A DNA stretch of 64,000 nt. Origin: CALNYS01 sp942490855 (GTDB taxonomy: Bacteria > Planctomycetota > Phycisphaerae > Phycisphaerales > UBA1924). The notes beneath the pieces are model-generated. The model searched no databases. It saw only the letters and a program-made list of their open reading frames with translations, and was not told where the DNA came from. Positions within the stretch are counted from its first letter, which is position 1. Every line of letters begins with the position of its first letter. Position numbers and translations under genes: made by a program. Location of the stretch: NCBI GenBank assembly GCA_942490855.1, contig CALNYS010000002.1, positions 196,336-260,335 on the forward strand. The letters are read 5' to 3'. This document shows positions 50,591 to 58,759 of the stretch, one piece after another.

Positions 50591-52446
50591 TCACCCCCGA
50601 CGCCCGAAGAGCTTCTCCAGCTCCCCGATCGTCAGGCGCACGCTCGTCGGGCGCCCGTGCGGGCAGCTCGACGACCGCTCGACCGTCTGGCGCATCCGGA
50701 TCAGCTCCGCGATCTCCCCGTCGCTCAGCCGGTCCCCCGCCTTCACCGCCGCCTTGCACGCCATCATGTCCAGCGTCTCGTGCAGCGCGGCCTCGTCGCC
50801 TGCCGGCAGATCATCGGCGCACGCCGCTTCTAGAAGCCCCGTTAGGAACGGCCCCGGATCGACCCGCCGCTGCGTCAGGAACGTCGGGAACGCGTGGATC
50901 GCCACGTCCTCGGGCCCCATCCGCCCCGCCTCGATGCCCAGCCGCGTCAGCAACGGCGCTAGCTCGTCGAGCCGGTCGGCCCGCTCCGCGCCCACGCGCA
51001 CGACGATCGGCGTCAGCATCGGCTGCGACTCCAGCGTCCCCCCGCCGATGCGCGCGCGCAGCTTCTCGAACATCACCCGCTCGTGCAGCGCGTGCTGATC
51101 GATAATCAGCATCCCCTGCTCGTCCTCCGCGACGAGATAGCTCGAGTGGATCTGCAGCACCCGCTGGCGCGCACAGGTGCGGGCAGCTCCATCTCCGCCG
51201 CGGCCGGCCGCGCCGGCTCCACCTCGCCCCACCGCCGATCGCCCGTCTCCTCCGCGACCTCCTGCAACACCCGCTGCGTCTGCTGCGGCCCGAGCGACTT
51301 GAACGCCTCGACGAAGTCGCGGGCGTTCGCGTTCTCGGGCACGCGCACCTCGATCGCGCCGGACCCGAACTCCGCCCGCGCCCGGTCGCGGATCAGCGAT
51401 TCCACCGCGTTCGAGGGCGTCAGGTCCGCCCCGCGCAGCGCCTCGCGCACCGCGCGCAGCACCACCGAGTGCACCATCGAACGGTCGCGGAAGCGCACCT
51501 CGGACTTGGCCGGGTGCACGTTCACGTCCACCGCCTCTGGCGTCATCTCCAGCATCAGCACCGCCGTGGCGCGCCGGCCCGGGTCGATCAGCCCGCGGTA
51601 CGCCTCCTGCAGCGCGTGCTGCACCGTGCCGTCGTTGATCGGGCGCCCGTTCACATAGAACCGCTGCCCGCGCGCCGTCGGGCGCGCAAGCTCCGGCAGC
51701 CCCGCGAGCCCCCACAGCGTCACGCCCCGCCCCGCCGAGTCCTGCTCGTCGGCGTGGACCTCGAGCATCTTGTCCCCGAGCTCCTTGCCCAGCACCGCCA
51801 GCGCCCGGTCGCGCGGCCCCTGCCCGCTGGGCAGGTCGATCGGCGTGCGCCCGTCCGTCGTCACCCGGAACCCGACGCCCGGGTGCGAGACCGCCAGGTC
51901 GCGCACCACGTCCACGCAGCGCGTCTGCTCGGTGCGGGCCGTGCGCAGGAACTTGCGCCGCGCCGGCGCGTTGAAGAACAGGTTGCGCACGCTCACGCTC
52001 GTGCCCACCGGCCCGCTGTCCGGGCGAACCTCTCCCGAGGTCGCCCCCGCGACTTCCAGCCGCCACGCCGACTCGTCGCTCGGCTGCCGGGAGCGGATCG
52101 ACAGACGCGACACCGACGCGATCGACGCCAGCGCCTCGCCCCGGAACCCCATCGTCGCGATGCGGTCGAGGTCCTCCGGGTCGCGCAGCTTGCTCGTCGC
52201 GTGGGGCGCCGTCGCCAGCGCCAGCTGCTCGGGCGGGATCCCCCCGCCGTCGTCGGTCACCCGCACCAGCTCGACGCCGCCCGCTTCCAGCTCGATCTCG
52301 ATCCGCGTCGCCCCGGCGTCGAGGGCGTTGTCGATCAGCTCCTTCACGACCGACGCCGGGCGCTCCACCACCTCCCCCGCCGCGATCTGGCTCGCGACGA
52401 GCGGGGAGAGCTCGCGGATCTCGGAAACATCGGTGTGGGCTGGCAT
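50591..52446 (-). CDS. mutL: DNA mismatch repair protein MutL, frameshifted in the linker
   Basis: Two open frames together make a full-length MutL. The N-terminal part (from ATG 52446) has the GHKL ATPase: ELIDNALDAGATRIEIELE, VTDDGGGIPPEQL, HATSKL, TMGFRGEALASIASVSRL, FFNAPARRKFLRT, VDVNVHPAKSEVRF. The C-terminal part carries the dimerisation and endonuclease domain with LIIDQHALHERVMFE, matching the DQHA(X)2E(X)4E metal site, and a terminal CPHGRPTSVRL. The frame changes near 51165-51180 (GTGCGCGCCAGCGG), in the non-conserved linker; adding one base joins PAPV to RQRVLQIHSSYLV. The enzyme would nick DNA in mismatch repair. As written it would be truncated after about 446 residues, keeping the ATPase but losing the nuclease. 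Confidence 0.92.
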
Positions 52447-52490
52447 GGCGGCGATTCTACGCCCGCCCGCGCCACGCGTATCCTGATCCC

Positions 52491-53321
52491 ATGCACGCCG
52501 AGCCTCTCCCCTCCCAGCAGCACGCCTACAACGATCTCCCCGCCTTGAGCGAGGCGAGACTCCACGAGCGGCGCGAGCGCGTTTTCCTCGTCTTCGCCGG
52601 GATCTTTCTCGGGTCCCTCGCGATGCTCAACATCCTGGGCATCACCCGCTTCCTGAACCTCGCGTGGTTCGTCGAGGGCTCGAGCGAGTGGGACTACAAG
52701 CTCGCCGTCGCCGTCGGCGTGCTCCCCTACCCCATCACGTTCCTCTGCACGGACTTCATCTCCGAGCTCTACGGCAGGAAGCGCGCCAACTGGGTCGTTG
52801 CGGTGGGGTTCATGCTCAACCTGTGGGTGATGCTCGTCCTCTGGGTCGGCGGTCTCTGGCCGGGCTTCGAGCCCGCGGGTCAGGAAGGGACGGGCGTGTT
52901 CTTCGAAGTGCGCACGCTCGCGTTCGGCGCCGTCGCCGCCTCGATGGTCGCCTACCTCGTCGCCCAGCTCGTGGACGTGCAGGTCTTCCACTTCTGGAAA
53001 CGCGTCACCAACGGCAAGCACCTGTGGCTGCGCAACAACGGATCAACGCTCGTGTCCCAGCTCGTGGACACAACGGCCGTCATCCTGATCACGCACTTCT
53101 ATGCGCACGCGCTGCCGATCAACGAAGACGCCGCTCTCGCCTCGCAGCTCGTGGCGTTCATCGCGACGGGCTACGTCTTCAAGGTGCTCATGGCCGCACT
53201 CGACACGCTCCCCTTCTACGCCGGGAGCTACTGGCTGGCCCGCTACCTGCGCCTCCCGCCCCCCACCGGAGCCGCCCCCCACCCGCCGGCCGCGGCCGCG
53301 GTGGAAGCGGGGGTGGGATAA
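52491..53321 (+). CDS. Queuosine-precursor transporter family protein (YhhQ/VUT-like)
   Basis: A 276-residue membrane protein of the COG1738 family. Helices appear around residues 31-50, 65-85, 95-115, 145-165 and 195-255. Family signatures are LPYPITFLCTDFISELYGRKRAN, AYLVAQLVDVQVFHFWKRVTNGKHLWLRNNGSTLVSQLVDTTAVILITHF and GYVFKVLMAALDTLPFYAG (outlines). Known members import preQ0/preQ1, the queuosine precursors. The start is divergent from mutL, 44 bases apart. An Ala/Pro tail follows the last helix. Confidence 0.92.
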   Translation: MHAEPLPSQQHAYNDLPALSEARLHERRERVFLVFAGIFLGSLAMLNILGITRFLNLAWFVEGSSEWDYKLAVAVGVLPYPITFLCTDFISELYGRKRANWVVAVGFMLNLWVMLVLWVGGLWPGFEPAGQEGTGVFFEVRTLAFGAVAASMVAYLVAQLVDVQVFHFWKRVTNGKHLWLRNNGSTLVSQLVDTTAVILITHFYAHALPINEDAALASQLVAFIATGYVFKVLMAALDTLPFYAGSYWLARYLRLPPPTGAAPHPPAAAAVEAGVG

Positions 53322-53334
53322 ACCAACTCCGCCT

Positions 53335-53376
53335 CCCTCTCCCCATCTCTGATGGGGAGAGGGCAGGGCGAGGGGT
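53335..53376. repeat. Palindromic repeat hairpin B, solitary copy
   Basis: A 13-bp stem CCCTCTCCCCATC (53335-53347) with GATGGGGAGAGGG (53351-53363), loop TCT, then a tail GCAGGGCGAGGGG. Same unit as the second half of both 165-bp blocks downstream. It starts 14 bases after the transporter gene's stop codon. Confidence 0.85.
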
Positions 53377-53435
53377 CGTTCCCAATCGCTCGCGTAGCGA
53401 GCGCTTCCATCGAATTCAGGCGGAGAAGAACCGGA

Positions 53436-53600
53436 AACCCCTCACCCCAACCCTCTCCCCTTGGAAAGGGGAGAGGGAGCCGGATGACGTGTCTCATCGG
53501 CTCGCGAGCGCCGACACGGATCACCACACCGAAACGCGACACCGCGGCCTCCGCCTCCCTCTCCCCATCTCTGATGGGGAGAGGGCCGGGGTGAGGGGCT
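53436..53600. repeat. 165-bp composite repeat block, copy 1 (hairpin A + spacer + hairpin B)
   Basis: Hairpin A is a 12-bp stem CCCTCTCCCCTT (53451-53462) / AAGGGGAGAGGG (53466-53477), preceded by CCCCTCACCCC. A spacer of about 80 bases follows, containing GACGTGTCTC and GACACGGATCACCACAC. Hairpin B is a 13-bp stem (53557-53569 / 53573-53585) with tail CCGGGGTGAGGGG. The whole block recurs in the same orientation at 53972-54136 with identical spacing (stem A to stem B 106 bases in each). It overlaps the last codon of the DUF559 gene. Confidence 0.9.
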
Positions 53601-53958
53601 ACTCCCCCTTCCCTGCCTCCTTCAGAATCAGCCGCAGCACCGCCTCGAGATCCCGCGACACGTCGGAGGCGCTCACGCGAACGACACGGAACCCGTGCGA
53701 CGTCAACCACGCGTCCCGCGCGGCGTCGTGCCCAGAACGCGTTTCATGCACGCGACCATCGACTTCAACAACCAGCCGTGCCTCTGCGCAGTAGAAATCC
53801 GCGACATACGGGCCGATCGCGTGCTGACGACGGAATTTCAATCCACCGAGCTGCTTCGATCGGATCCTGGACCACAACACGCGCTCGGGCGGGGATGACT
53901 CGCTGCGCAGCGCACGGGCACGCTCGACCGAGCCCGGTTTTCGATGCCGCAATCCCAT
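53599..53958 (-). CDS. DUF559 domain protein (Vsr/restriction-endonuclease-like fold)
   Basis: A 119-residue protein beginning MGLRHRKPGSVERARALRSE (start 53958). A longer frame continues upstream into the repeat block, but that peptide (PLPFPRGEGWGEG) is only translated repeat. The domain runs ERVLWSRIRSKQLGGLKFRRQHAIGPYVADFYCAEARLVVEVDGRVHETRSGHDAARDAWLTSHGFRVVRVSASDV (outline). This carries the VADFYC...LVVEVDG core with acidic residues expected for a PD-(D/E)XK-type nuclease, and the late R-V-x-R strand. DUF559 proteins are predicted small endonucleases of unknown biological role. It is flanked on both sides by direct copies of a 165-bp hairpin repeat. Confidence 0.88.
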   Translation of the reverse strand: MGLRHRKPGSVERARALRSESSPPERVLWSRIRSKQLGGLKFRRQHAIGPYVADFYCAEARLVVEVDGRVHETRSGHDAARDAWLTSHGFRVVRVSASDVSRDLEAVLRLILKEAGKGE

Positions 53959-53971
53959 CGTTCCAACGTAC

Positions 53972-54136
53972 AACCCCTCACCCCAGCCCTCTCCCCTTGG
54001 AAAGGGGAGAGGGGGCCGGACGACGTGTCTCAAAGGCTTGCGAGCAGCGACACGGATCACCACACTGAAACGCGACGGCGCGGCCTCCGCCTCCCTCTCC
54101 CCATCTCCGATGGGGAGAGGGCAGGGGTGAGGGGCT
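53972..54136. repeat. 165-bp composite repeat block, copy 2
   Basis: Same structure and orientation as copy 1: stem A at 53987-53998 / 54002-54013, spacer with GACGTGTCTC and GACACGGATCACCACAC, stem B at 54093-54105 / 54109-54121, tail CAGGGGTGAGGGG. By eye more than 85 percent of positions match copy 1, and compensating loop changes leave both stems perfect. It lies between the DUF559 gene start and the HIT gene. Confidence 0.9.
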
Positions 54137-54179
54137 CCGGTTCAGGCGCGAGCGCAGCGAGCCTCCGTACACTGCCCCC

Positions 54180-54587
54180 ATGCCTGACACCATCTTCAGC
54201 AAGATCATCGCCGGCGAGATCCCGTGCCTGCGCGTCTACGAGGACGAGCACGTCCTGGCGTTCCTGGACATCAACCCCCTCTCGCCCGGGCACACGCTGG
54301 TGATCCCCAAGGAGCCGGCGGCGACGCTCGACGCGCTCTCGGACGACTCGGCCGCGGCGATCGGGCGCGTGCTGCCCCGGATCTCGCGTGCGGTGCTCGC
54401 GGCGACGGGGGCGACGGAGTTCAACGTGCTCCAGAACAACGGCGCCGGCGCGCACCAGGCCGTCTTCCACGTCCACTTCCACATCATCCCCAAGGTGGAC
54501 GGCAAGGGGCTGGGCGTCGGGTGGGCGCCGGGGGCGCTGAGCGACGGTGAAGCGCTCGCGGCGCGCATTGTTGCAGCGATGGGCTAA
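54180..54587 (+). CDS. HIT family nucleotide-binding protein
   Basis: A 135-residue histidine-triad protein of the HinT-like branch, which hydrolyses nucleoside phosphoramidates or AMP-linked substrates. It starts MPDTIFSKIIAGEIPCLRVYED and contains INPLSPGHTLVIPKEP and the triad HVHFHIIPK (His97, His99, His101; the conserved His of AHQAV lies just before). Length is typical. It starts 44 bases after a repeat block; ftsW follows 21 bases downstream and may be cotranscribed. Confidence 0.94.
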   Translation: MPDTIFSKIIAGEIPCLRVYEDEHVLAFLDINPLSPGHTLVIPKEPAATLDALSDDSAAAIGRVLPRISRAVLAATGATEFNVLQNNGAGAHQAVFHVHFHIIPKVDGKGLGVGWAPGALSDGEALAARIVAAMG

Positions 54588-54608
54588 GGCAGCGCCGATA
54601 CACACCAG

Positions 54609-55838
54609 ATGCTTTCGTCCCGACATGCGGTGTCGCTGTGCGCGCTCGCCCTGCTCCTCATGGGCGTGGTGATGGTGCAGTCCGCGGGCCTCGACGCCGG
54701 GACCGAGGCGGTCGTGCCGCTCACCCTGCGCTCGATCGCCCTCTCCCAGCCCGCGCTGTACGCCCTCATGGCGATCGGGGCCCTGCTGGTCGCCCAGACC
54801 GCCCCCGCGCAGCGCCTCCTCACGCGGTTCCTGGACGCGAAATGGACGGCCCGCTCGTGGTGGGTCCTCGTCGCGCTCGTGATCATCTGCCTGCTGCCCT
54901 ACGTCCCCGGCGTGGGACGCTCGATCAACGGCGCCCAGCGCTGGATCGGCGTGGACGTCCCCGGCGTCGGACGCGTCGGGCTCCAGCCCTCCGAGCTCGC
55001 CAAGTGGGGCGTGGTGCTGATGCTCGCCCGCTACGGCGCATCGCTGGCCGGGAAGGAACAGTCCTTCACCCGCACGCTGCTGCCCGGTCTCCTCGGCGCG
55101 GGCGCCGTCGCGATGATCGTCGCGAAAGAAGACCTCGGCACCGCGGTGCTGATCGCGGTCACCGCCGGCGTGATGCTGCTGGGCGCTGGCGTCGGGTTCT
55201 GGCGGATGATGTCCCTCACGCCCGTCGCGGGGGTGCTGGTGGCGATCGGCGTGCTGATCGAGCCCTACCGCATCCGCCGCCTGACCACCTTCCTCGACCC
55301 CTTCGCCGACCCGCAGGACGCCGGCTTTCACATGATCCAGTCGATGGCCGCGATCGCCGGCGGCGGCGTCTTCGGGCGCGGGCTGGGCTTTGGCATCCAG
55401 AAGTTCGGCTACCTCCCCGAGGACCAGAACGACTTCCTCTTCGCGGTGATCTGCGAGGAGCTCGGGCTCGCGGGCGCCGCCCTGACGCTGGCGCTCGAAT
55501 TCGGGCTGATCGTGGGCGTCTACTGCGTGCTGCGCCGCGCGGTCTCGCCGGCCGCCAAGCTGCTGTGCCTCGGGGTGATGACCACCCTGGGCGTGCAGGC
55601 CGCGATCAACCTCCTCGCCGTCACCGGGCTCGGGCCGACCAAGGGCATCGCCCTCCCCCTGCTCTCGGCGGGCGGCACGGGCTGGGTGCTGACCGCGGGG
55701 ATGCTGGGCCTCGTCGCCGGGCGCGACATGTTCGCCGAGCAATCGAGCGAAACGCCGGCCGAGCCGACCATCCGTCCCGAGATCGTCACCCGCCCGGTGC
55801 GTCCCGCGCGGGGCGAGCAGCTCGGCCTCTACCCGTGA
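54609..55838 (+). CDS. ftsW: Peptidoglycan polymerase FtsW (SEDS family)
   Basis: A 409-residue SEDS glycosyltransferase with about ten helices. Signatures: GRSINGAQRWIGVDVPGVGRVGLQPSELAKWGVVL (conserved extracellular and helix region), IVAKEDLGTAVLI, RRLTTFLDPFADPQDAGFHMIQSMAAIAGGGVFGRGLGFGIQKFGYLPEDQNDFLFAVICEELG (catalytic loop with the essential Asp), and PLLSAGGTGWVLTAGMLGLV (outlines). It polymerises lipid II glycan strands, FtsW at the septum or RodA in the side wall. Adjacency to murG favours FtsW. The murG start overlaps its stop by 4 bases. Confidence 0.93.
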   Translation: MLSSRHAVSLCALALLLMGVVMVQSAGLDAGTEAVVPLTLRSIALSQPALYALMAIGALLVAQTAPAQRLLTRFLDAKWTARSWWVLVALVIICLLPYVPGVGRSINGAQRWIGVDVPGVGRVGLQPSELAKWGVVLMLARYGASLAGKEQSFTRTLLPGLLGAGAVAMIVAKEDLGTAVLIAVTAGVMLLGAGVGFWRMMSLTPVAGVLVAIGVLIEPYRIRRLTTFLDPFADPQDAGFHMIQSMAAIAGGGVFGRGLGFGIQKFGYLPEDQNDFLFAVICEELGLAGAALTLALEFGLIVGVYCVLRRAVSPAAKLLCLGVMTTLGVQAAINLLAVTGLGPTKGIALPLLSAGGTGWVLTAGMLGLVAGRDMFAEQSSETPAEPTIRPEIVTRPVRPARGEQLGLYP

Positions 55839-56926
55839 GCCTCGGGACGGTGATCTTCGCCGGCGGTGGCTCCGGCGGGCACCTCTTCCCCAACATGGCC
55901 GTCGCAGAACGCCTCCCCGACGCGGCGCACGTCTACCTCGTCTCGACGCGCGCGGTGGACGCGGGGATCGTTGAAAAACACGGGCTCGACGCCGTCGCGC
56001 TCCCCGCCGCCCCCCTCTCGCTGCGCCCCAGCGGCGCGTGGCGGTTCCTGAAGAACTGGGGCGCCAGCGTGCGCGCCGCGCGTGGCGTGATCGCGAGCGC
56101 GAAGACGCGCGGCCCGGTCGCGGTGCTCGCGTCGGGCGGGTTCGTCAGCGCCCCGGCGATGCAGGCCGCAAAGGCCGAGGGCGTGTGGTCGGCGATCGTC
56201 AACCTCGACGCGACGCCCGGGAAAGCCAGCCGATTCGCGGCGCGCGTCGCGCAGGAGCGCTACATCGTCAGCGCCGACCCGCCCGATGGGTGGACCGCGC
56301 TGCGCCCCGTCGTGCGCGCCGCGTTCGACGATCTTCCCGATCCCGGCGACGCGCGCATCCGTCTCGGGCTCGCGCCGTCGATGCCCACGCTGCTCGTCAC
56401 GGGCGGGAGCCAAGGCGCGCGCTCGCTCAACCTCGCGATGGCCCGTGTCCTGCGCGAGAAGCCCGCGGCGCTCGCGGGGTGGCAGGCGCTGCACCAGGCA
56501 ACCGGCGACGACGCGGAGGAGCTCCGCGGGGCGTACGACGACGCGGGCGTGGCGGCGACGATCGTGCCCTTCATCGACGACATGCCCGCGGCGTGGGCGG
56601 CGGCCGACCTCACGGTCGCGCGGGGCGGCGCGGGGACCGTCGGGGAGGCGTGGGCCAGCCGAACGCCCCTCATCGCCCTGCCCTACCCGCACCACGGGGA
56701 CAACCACCAGCTAGCGAACCTCGCCCCGATGCACGGCGCCGCGTACGCGGTGATCGACCGCGCCGACCCCGCGCTGACCGCCCCGGCCCTGCTCGAGGAG
56801 ATCGAGACGGTGATCGGCGACCTCGCCAGCGTGCGTGCGGCCGCGGCGGCCCTCACCCCTCCCGACGGGGCGGGGACGCTGGCCGATCGCCTCCGCGCGG
56901 CGCTGGCCCCCCGCGGGGCAGGGTGA
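55835..56926 (+). CDS. murG: UDP-GlcNAc--lipid I N-acetylglucosaminyltransferase MurG
   Basis: A 363-residue GT28 enzyme making lipid II at the cytoplasmic membrane face. GTG start at 55835 coupled to ftsW. Motifs: VIFAGGGSGGHLFPNMAVAERL (glycine loop 1), VLASGGFVSAPAMQAA (loop 2), LLVTGGSQGARSLNLAM (loop 3), PFIDDMPAAWAAADLTVARGGAGTVGEAWASRTPLIALPYPHHGDNHQLANL (donor-binding block; outline). Length is normal. The canonical loop-3 and donor residues are present. Confidence 0.95.
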   Translation: MSLGTVIFAGGGSGGHLFPNMAVAERLPDAAHVYLVSTRAVDAGIVEKHGLDAVALPAAPLSLRPSGAWRFLKNWGASVRAARGVIASAKTRGPVAVLASGGFVSAPAMQAAKAEGVWSAIVNLDATPGKASRFAARVAQERYIVSADPPDGWTALRPVVRAAFDDLPDPGDARIRLGLAPSMPTLLVTGGSQGARSLNLAMARVLREKPAALAGWQALHQATGDDAEELRGAYDDAGVAATIVPFIDDMPAAWAAADLTVARGGAGTVGEAWASRTPLIALPYPHHGDNHQLANLAPMHGAAYAVIDRADPALTAPALLEEIETVIGDLASVRAAAAALTPPDGAGTLADRLRAALAPRGAG

Positions 56927-56985
56927 ACGAAGCGTGGTACACTGCCCCGTTCACCGAAAACCGCCCGCCTGGAGCCCGTGAACCG

Positions 56986-57381
56986 ATGACGCGCGACGAA
57001 ATCTTCGACAAGGTGCAGGAAACGCTCGTGGACGCCCTCGGTGTCGATGACGACGAGGTCACCCCCGAGGCCGTGCTCACGCGCGACCTCGAGGCGGAGT
57101 CCATCGACTTCCTCGACATCGTCTTCAAGCTCGAGCAGGCCTTCGGCTTCAAGATCGAACAGGGCGAGCTCTTCCCCGACAACGTCGCGCAGGACCCCGA
57201 CTACGTGCAAGACGGCAAGGTGACCGCCAAGGGCATCGCGACCCTCAAGGAACGCCTCCCCCACGTGGACTTCACGGCGTTCGAGGCCGACCCGCAGGTC
57301 GCGAAGGTCGGCGACATCTTCACCGTCAACGCGCTGGTGAACTTCGTCGAACGCAAACTCTCGCAGACCGCGGGCGCCTGA
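56986..57381 (+). CDS. Extended acyl carrier protein
   Basis: A 131-residue acyl carrier protein. The core MTRDEIFDKVQETLVDALGVDDDEVTPEAVLTRDLEAESIDFLDIVFKLEQAFGFKI (outline) is a standard ACP, with phosphopantetheine-attachment Ser39 in EAESIDFLD. The region after helix 3 is expanded (EQGELFPDNVAQDPDYVQDGKVT, then VGDIFTVNALVNFVERKL), making it about 50 residues longer than housekeeping AcpP (about 80). It is followed 8 bases later by a FabZ-like dehydratase, so the two form a lipid-synthesis module downstream of murG. Confidence 0.9.
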   Translation: MTRDEIFDKVQETLVDALGVDDDEVTPEAVLTRDLEAESIDFLDIVFKLEQAFGFKIEQGELFPDNVAQDPDYVQDGKVTAKGIATLKERLPHVDFTAFEADPQVAKVGDIFTVNALVNFVERKLSQTAGA

Positions 57382-57389
57382 GCACCTAC

Positions 57390-57911
57390 ATGCGCTGGAT
57401 GTGGATCGATCGGATCCTTGAGCACGTGCCCGGCGAGCGCATGGTCGCCATCAAGGGCGTGTCGCTCTCTGAGGTGCATCTGTACGACCACTTCCCCGCC
57501 GACGAGGGCGAGGGCGGGCGCGACGCGGAGCCGGTGATGCCGGCGTCGCTGATCCTCGAAGGGTGCGCGCAGACCGCCGGGCTCCTCTCGGGGCACATGC
57601 GCGACTTCAAGGAAAAGGTCCTGCTCGCCAAGATCGCCAAGGCGCGTCTCGACCGCGAGGCCGCGCCGGGGCAGACGCTGCGCTACACCGCGACGCTCGT
57701 CCGACTCGACAACGCCGGCGCGCTCACCACGATCGCGATCGATCTCTTCCCCGAGCCCGGCGCGCCCGCCGTCCCCATCGGGGAGGCGGAGATCGTCTTC
57801 TCCCACGCCGACAAGAACATGTCGGGCATCGAACTCCCCGAAGAGAACTTTGTCTTCGGCGAGACGTTCACCACGCTGCTGACCTCCAGCGGCGTGACGA
57901 TCCCCGACTAA
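57390..57911 (+). CDS. 3-hydroxyacyl-ACP dehydratase, FabZ-like
   Basis: A 173-residue hot-dog-fold protein. Active-site residues expected for FabZ/FabA are His34 in LYDHFPADEG and Glu57 in LILEGCAQTAG, with the loop between them (GEGGRDAEPVMPAS) longer than in standard FabZ. Further blocks are KVLLAKIAKARLDREAAPGQTLRYTATLVRLDN and PIGEAEIVFSHADKNM (outlines). It removes water from 3-hydroxyacyl-ACP. It is coupled to the extended ACP gene. Whether it serves general or special fatty acids cannot be told. Confidence 0.88.
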   Translation: MRWMWIDRILEHVPGERMVAIKGVSLSEVHLYDHFPADEGEGGRDAEPVMPASLILEGCAQTAGLLSGHMRDFKEKVLLAKIAKARLDREAAPGQTLRYTATLVRLDNAGALTTIAIDLFPEPGAPAVPIGEAEIVFSHADKNMSGIELPEENFVFGETFTTLLTSSGVTIPD

Positions 57912-57918
57912 GACAGGC

Positions 57919-58758
57919 TCAGACGCCCAGGTCGTCCCGCGCCGCGAGCAGCGCGTCGCGGAGGCGGTTGCTCGCGTCGCCCATCGCGCGCCGTTCGCGC
58001 ACGCGGATCGCGCTGTAGGGCGTGCCCCACGCCTCGCCCGGGGCGAAGTGCGGATCCACCAGCGCCATCGCGCGCTCGTGCGCCTCGACGACCGCGCCGC
58101 GGGCCTTCTCGCTGCCGACATGCGGCGCAAAGGGCGCGAACTGGCTCATCACGCCGATCCAGTTGTGGCGGAAGATCAGCAGCGACTGGTCCGACCACGT
58201 CTCTTCTTCGCTGGAGATCTTCTTCGCTGCGACCTCGGTCGCCAGCGCGATCATCCCGTCGAACTGCTTGGCCGCGCTGAAGCGCGAGCGCTCGCCCAGC
58301 TCGCGGCGCAGCGTCTCGACGCTGCGCACGAGGCGATCGGCGTAGGGCAGCGCCGCGTCCAGATCCTCGTACCCAAAGAGCAGCGCCTCGATCTTGTGGA
58401 AGCCGCGGAACTCGTCGTCCGTCTCGCCGTGCTCGAAGGCGTAGGGGCGGGCGTCGATGTCGCGGTCGGAGTCTTCGAAACAGATCGCGGTGGTCTCGAT
58501 CTCCTCGTAGGGCGGGCGCGATTCGAGGTACGCGCGCTGCGCGGCGCGGAGGTCGCGCGAAGCGATCGCGTCGCGCAGCGCCCGCGCGAGCGGGAGCTGG
58601 TCGTTCGCGCGCTTCTGGAAGTAGCGGACGCCCGCCGTCGTCGCGTCGGCGAGGGCCGCGGTGTCGGACGCCGGGGCGCTCGCGCGCGCCGCGCGCCCCA
58701 GGACCGTTGCGCCGGCGACGCCCGCGAGCGTCGTCACGATCATGTCTCGTCGCTGCAT
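57919..58758 (-). CDS. Imelysin / EfeO-type (M75) iron-uptake protein
   Basis: A 279-residue exported protein. Start at 58758, where the sequence MQRRDMIVTTLAGVAGATVLGRAARASA gives a twin-arginine-like signal. The rest is the helical imelysin domain: AYLESRPPYEEIETTAICFEDSDRDIDARPYAFEHGETDDEFRGFHKIEALLFG (outline). GFHKIE at 119-124 is the GxHxxE motif of the M75/EfeO family, believed to bind iron. It starts 1 base after the stop of the dockerin gene, so the pair is one operon behind a Fur-like box. No EfeU permease or EfeB peroxidase is adjacent. Confidence 0.9.
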   Translation of the reverse strand: MQRRDMIVTTLAGVAGATVLGRAARASAPASDTAALADATTAGVRYFQKRANDQLPLARALRDAIASRDLRAAQRAYLESRPPYEEIETTAICFEDSDRDIDARPYAFEHGETDDEFRGFHKIEALLFGYEDLDAALPYADRLVRSVETLRRELGERSRFSAAKQFDGMIALATEVAAKKISSEEETWSDQSLLIFRHNWIGVMSQFAPFAPHVGSEKARGAVVEAHERAMALVDPHFAPGEAWGTPYSAIRVRERRAMGDASNRLRDALLAARDDLGV

Positions 58759-58759
58759 G

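Noticed and set aside
53243..53710. Minus-strand frame of 155 codons through the repeat blocks
   Set aside because: Its residues such as PLPFPRGEGWGEG are translated hairpin repeats and appear twice because the DNA block is duplicated.
53335..54136. CRISPR array
   Set aside because: Only two long blocks and one extra hairpin occur, with no short regular repeat-spacer pattern and no cas genes. A search for regularly spaced repeats elsewhere also gave nothing.
53335..54136. Classical insertion sequence
   Set aside because: The blocks are direct, not inverted, repeats; there is no transposase and no visible target duplication.
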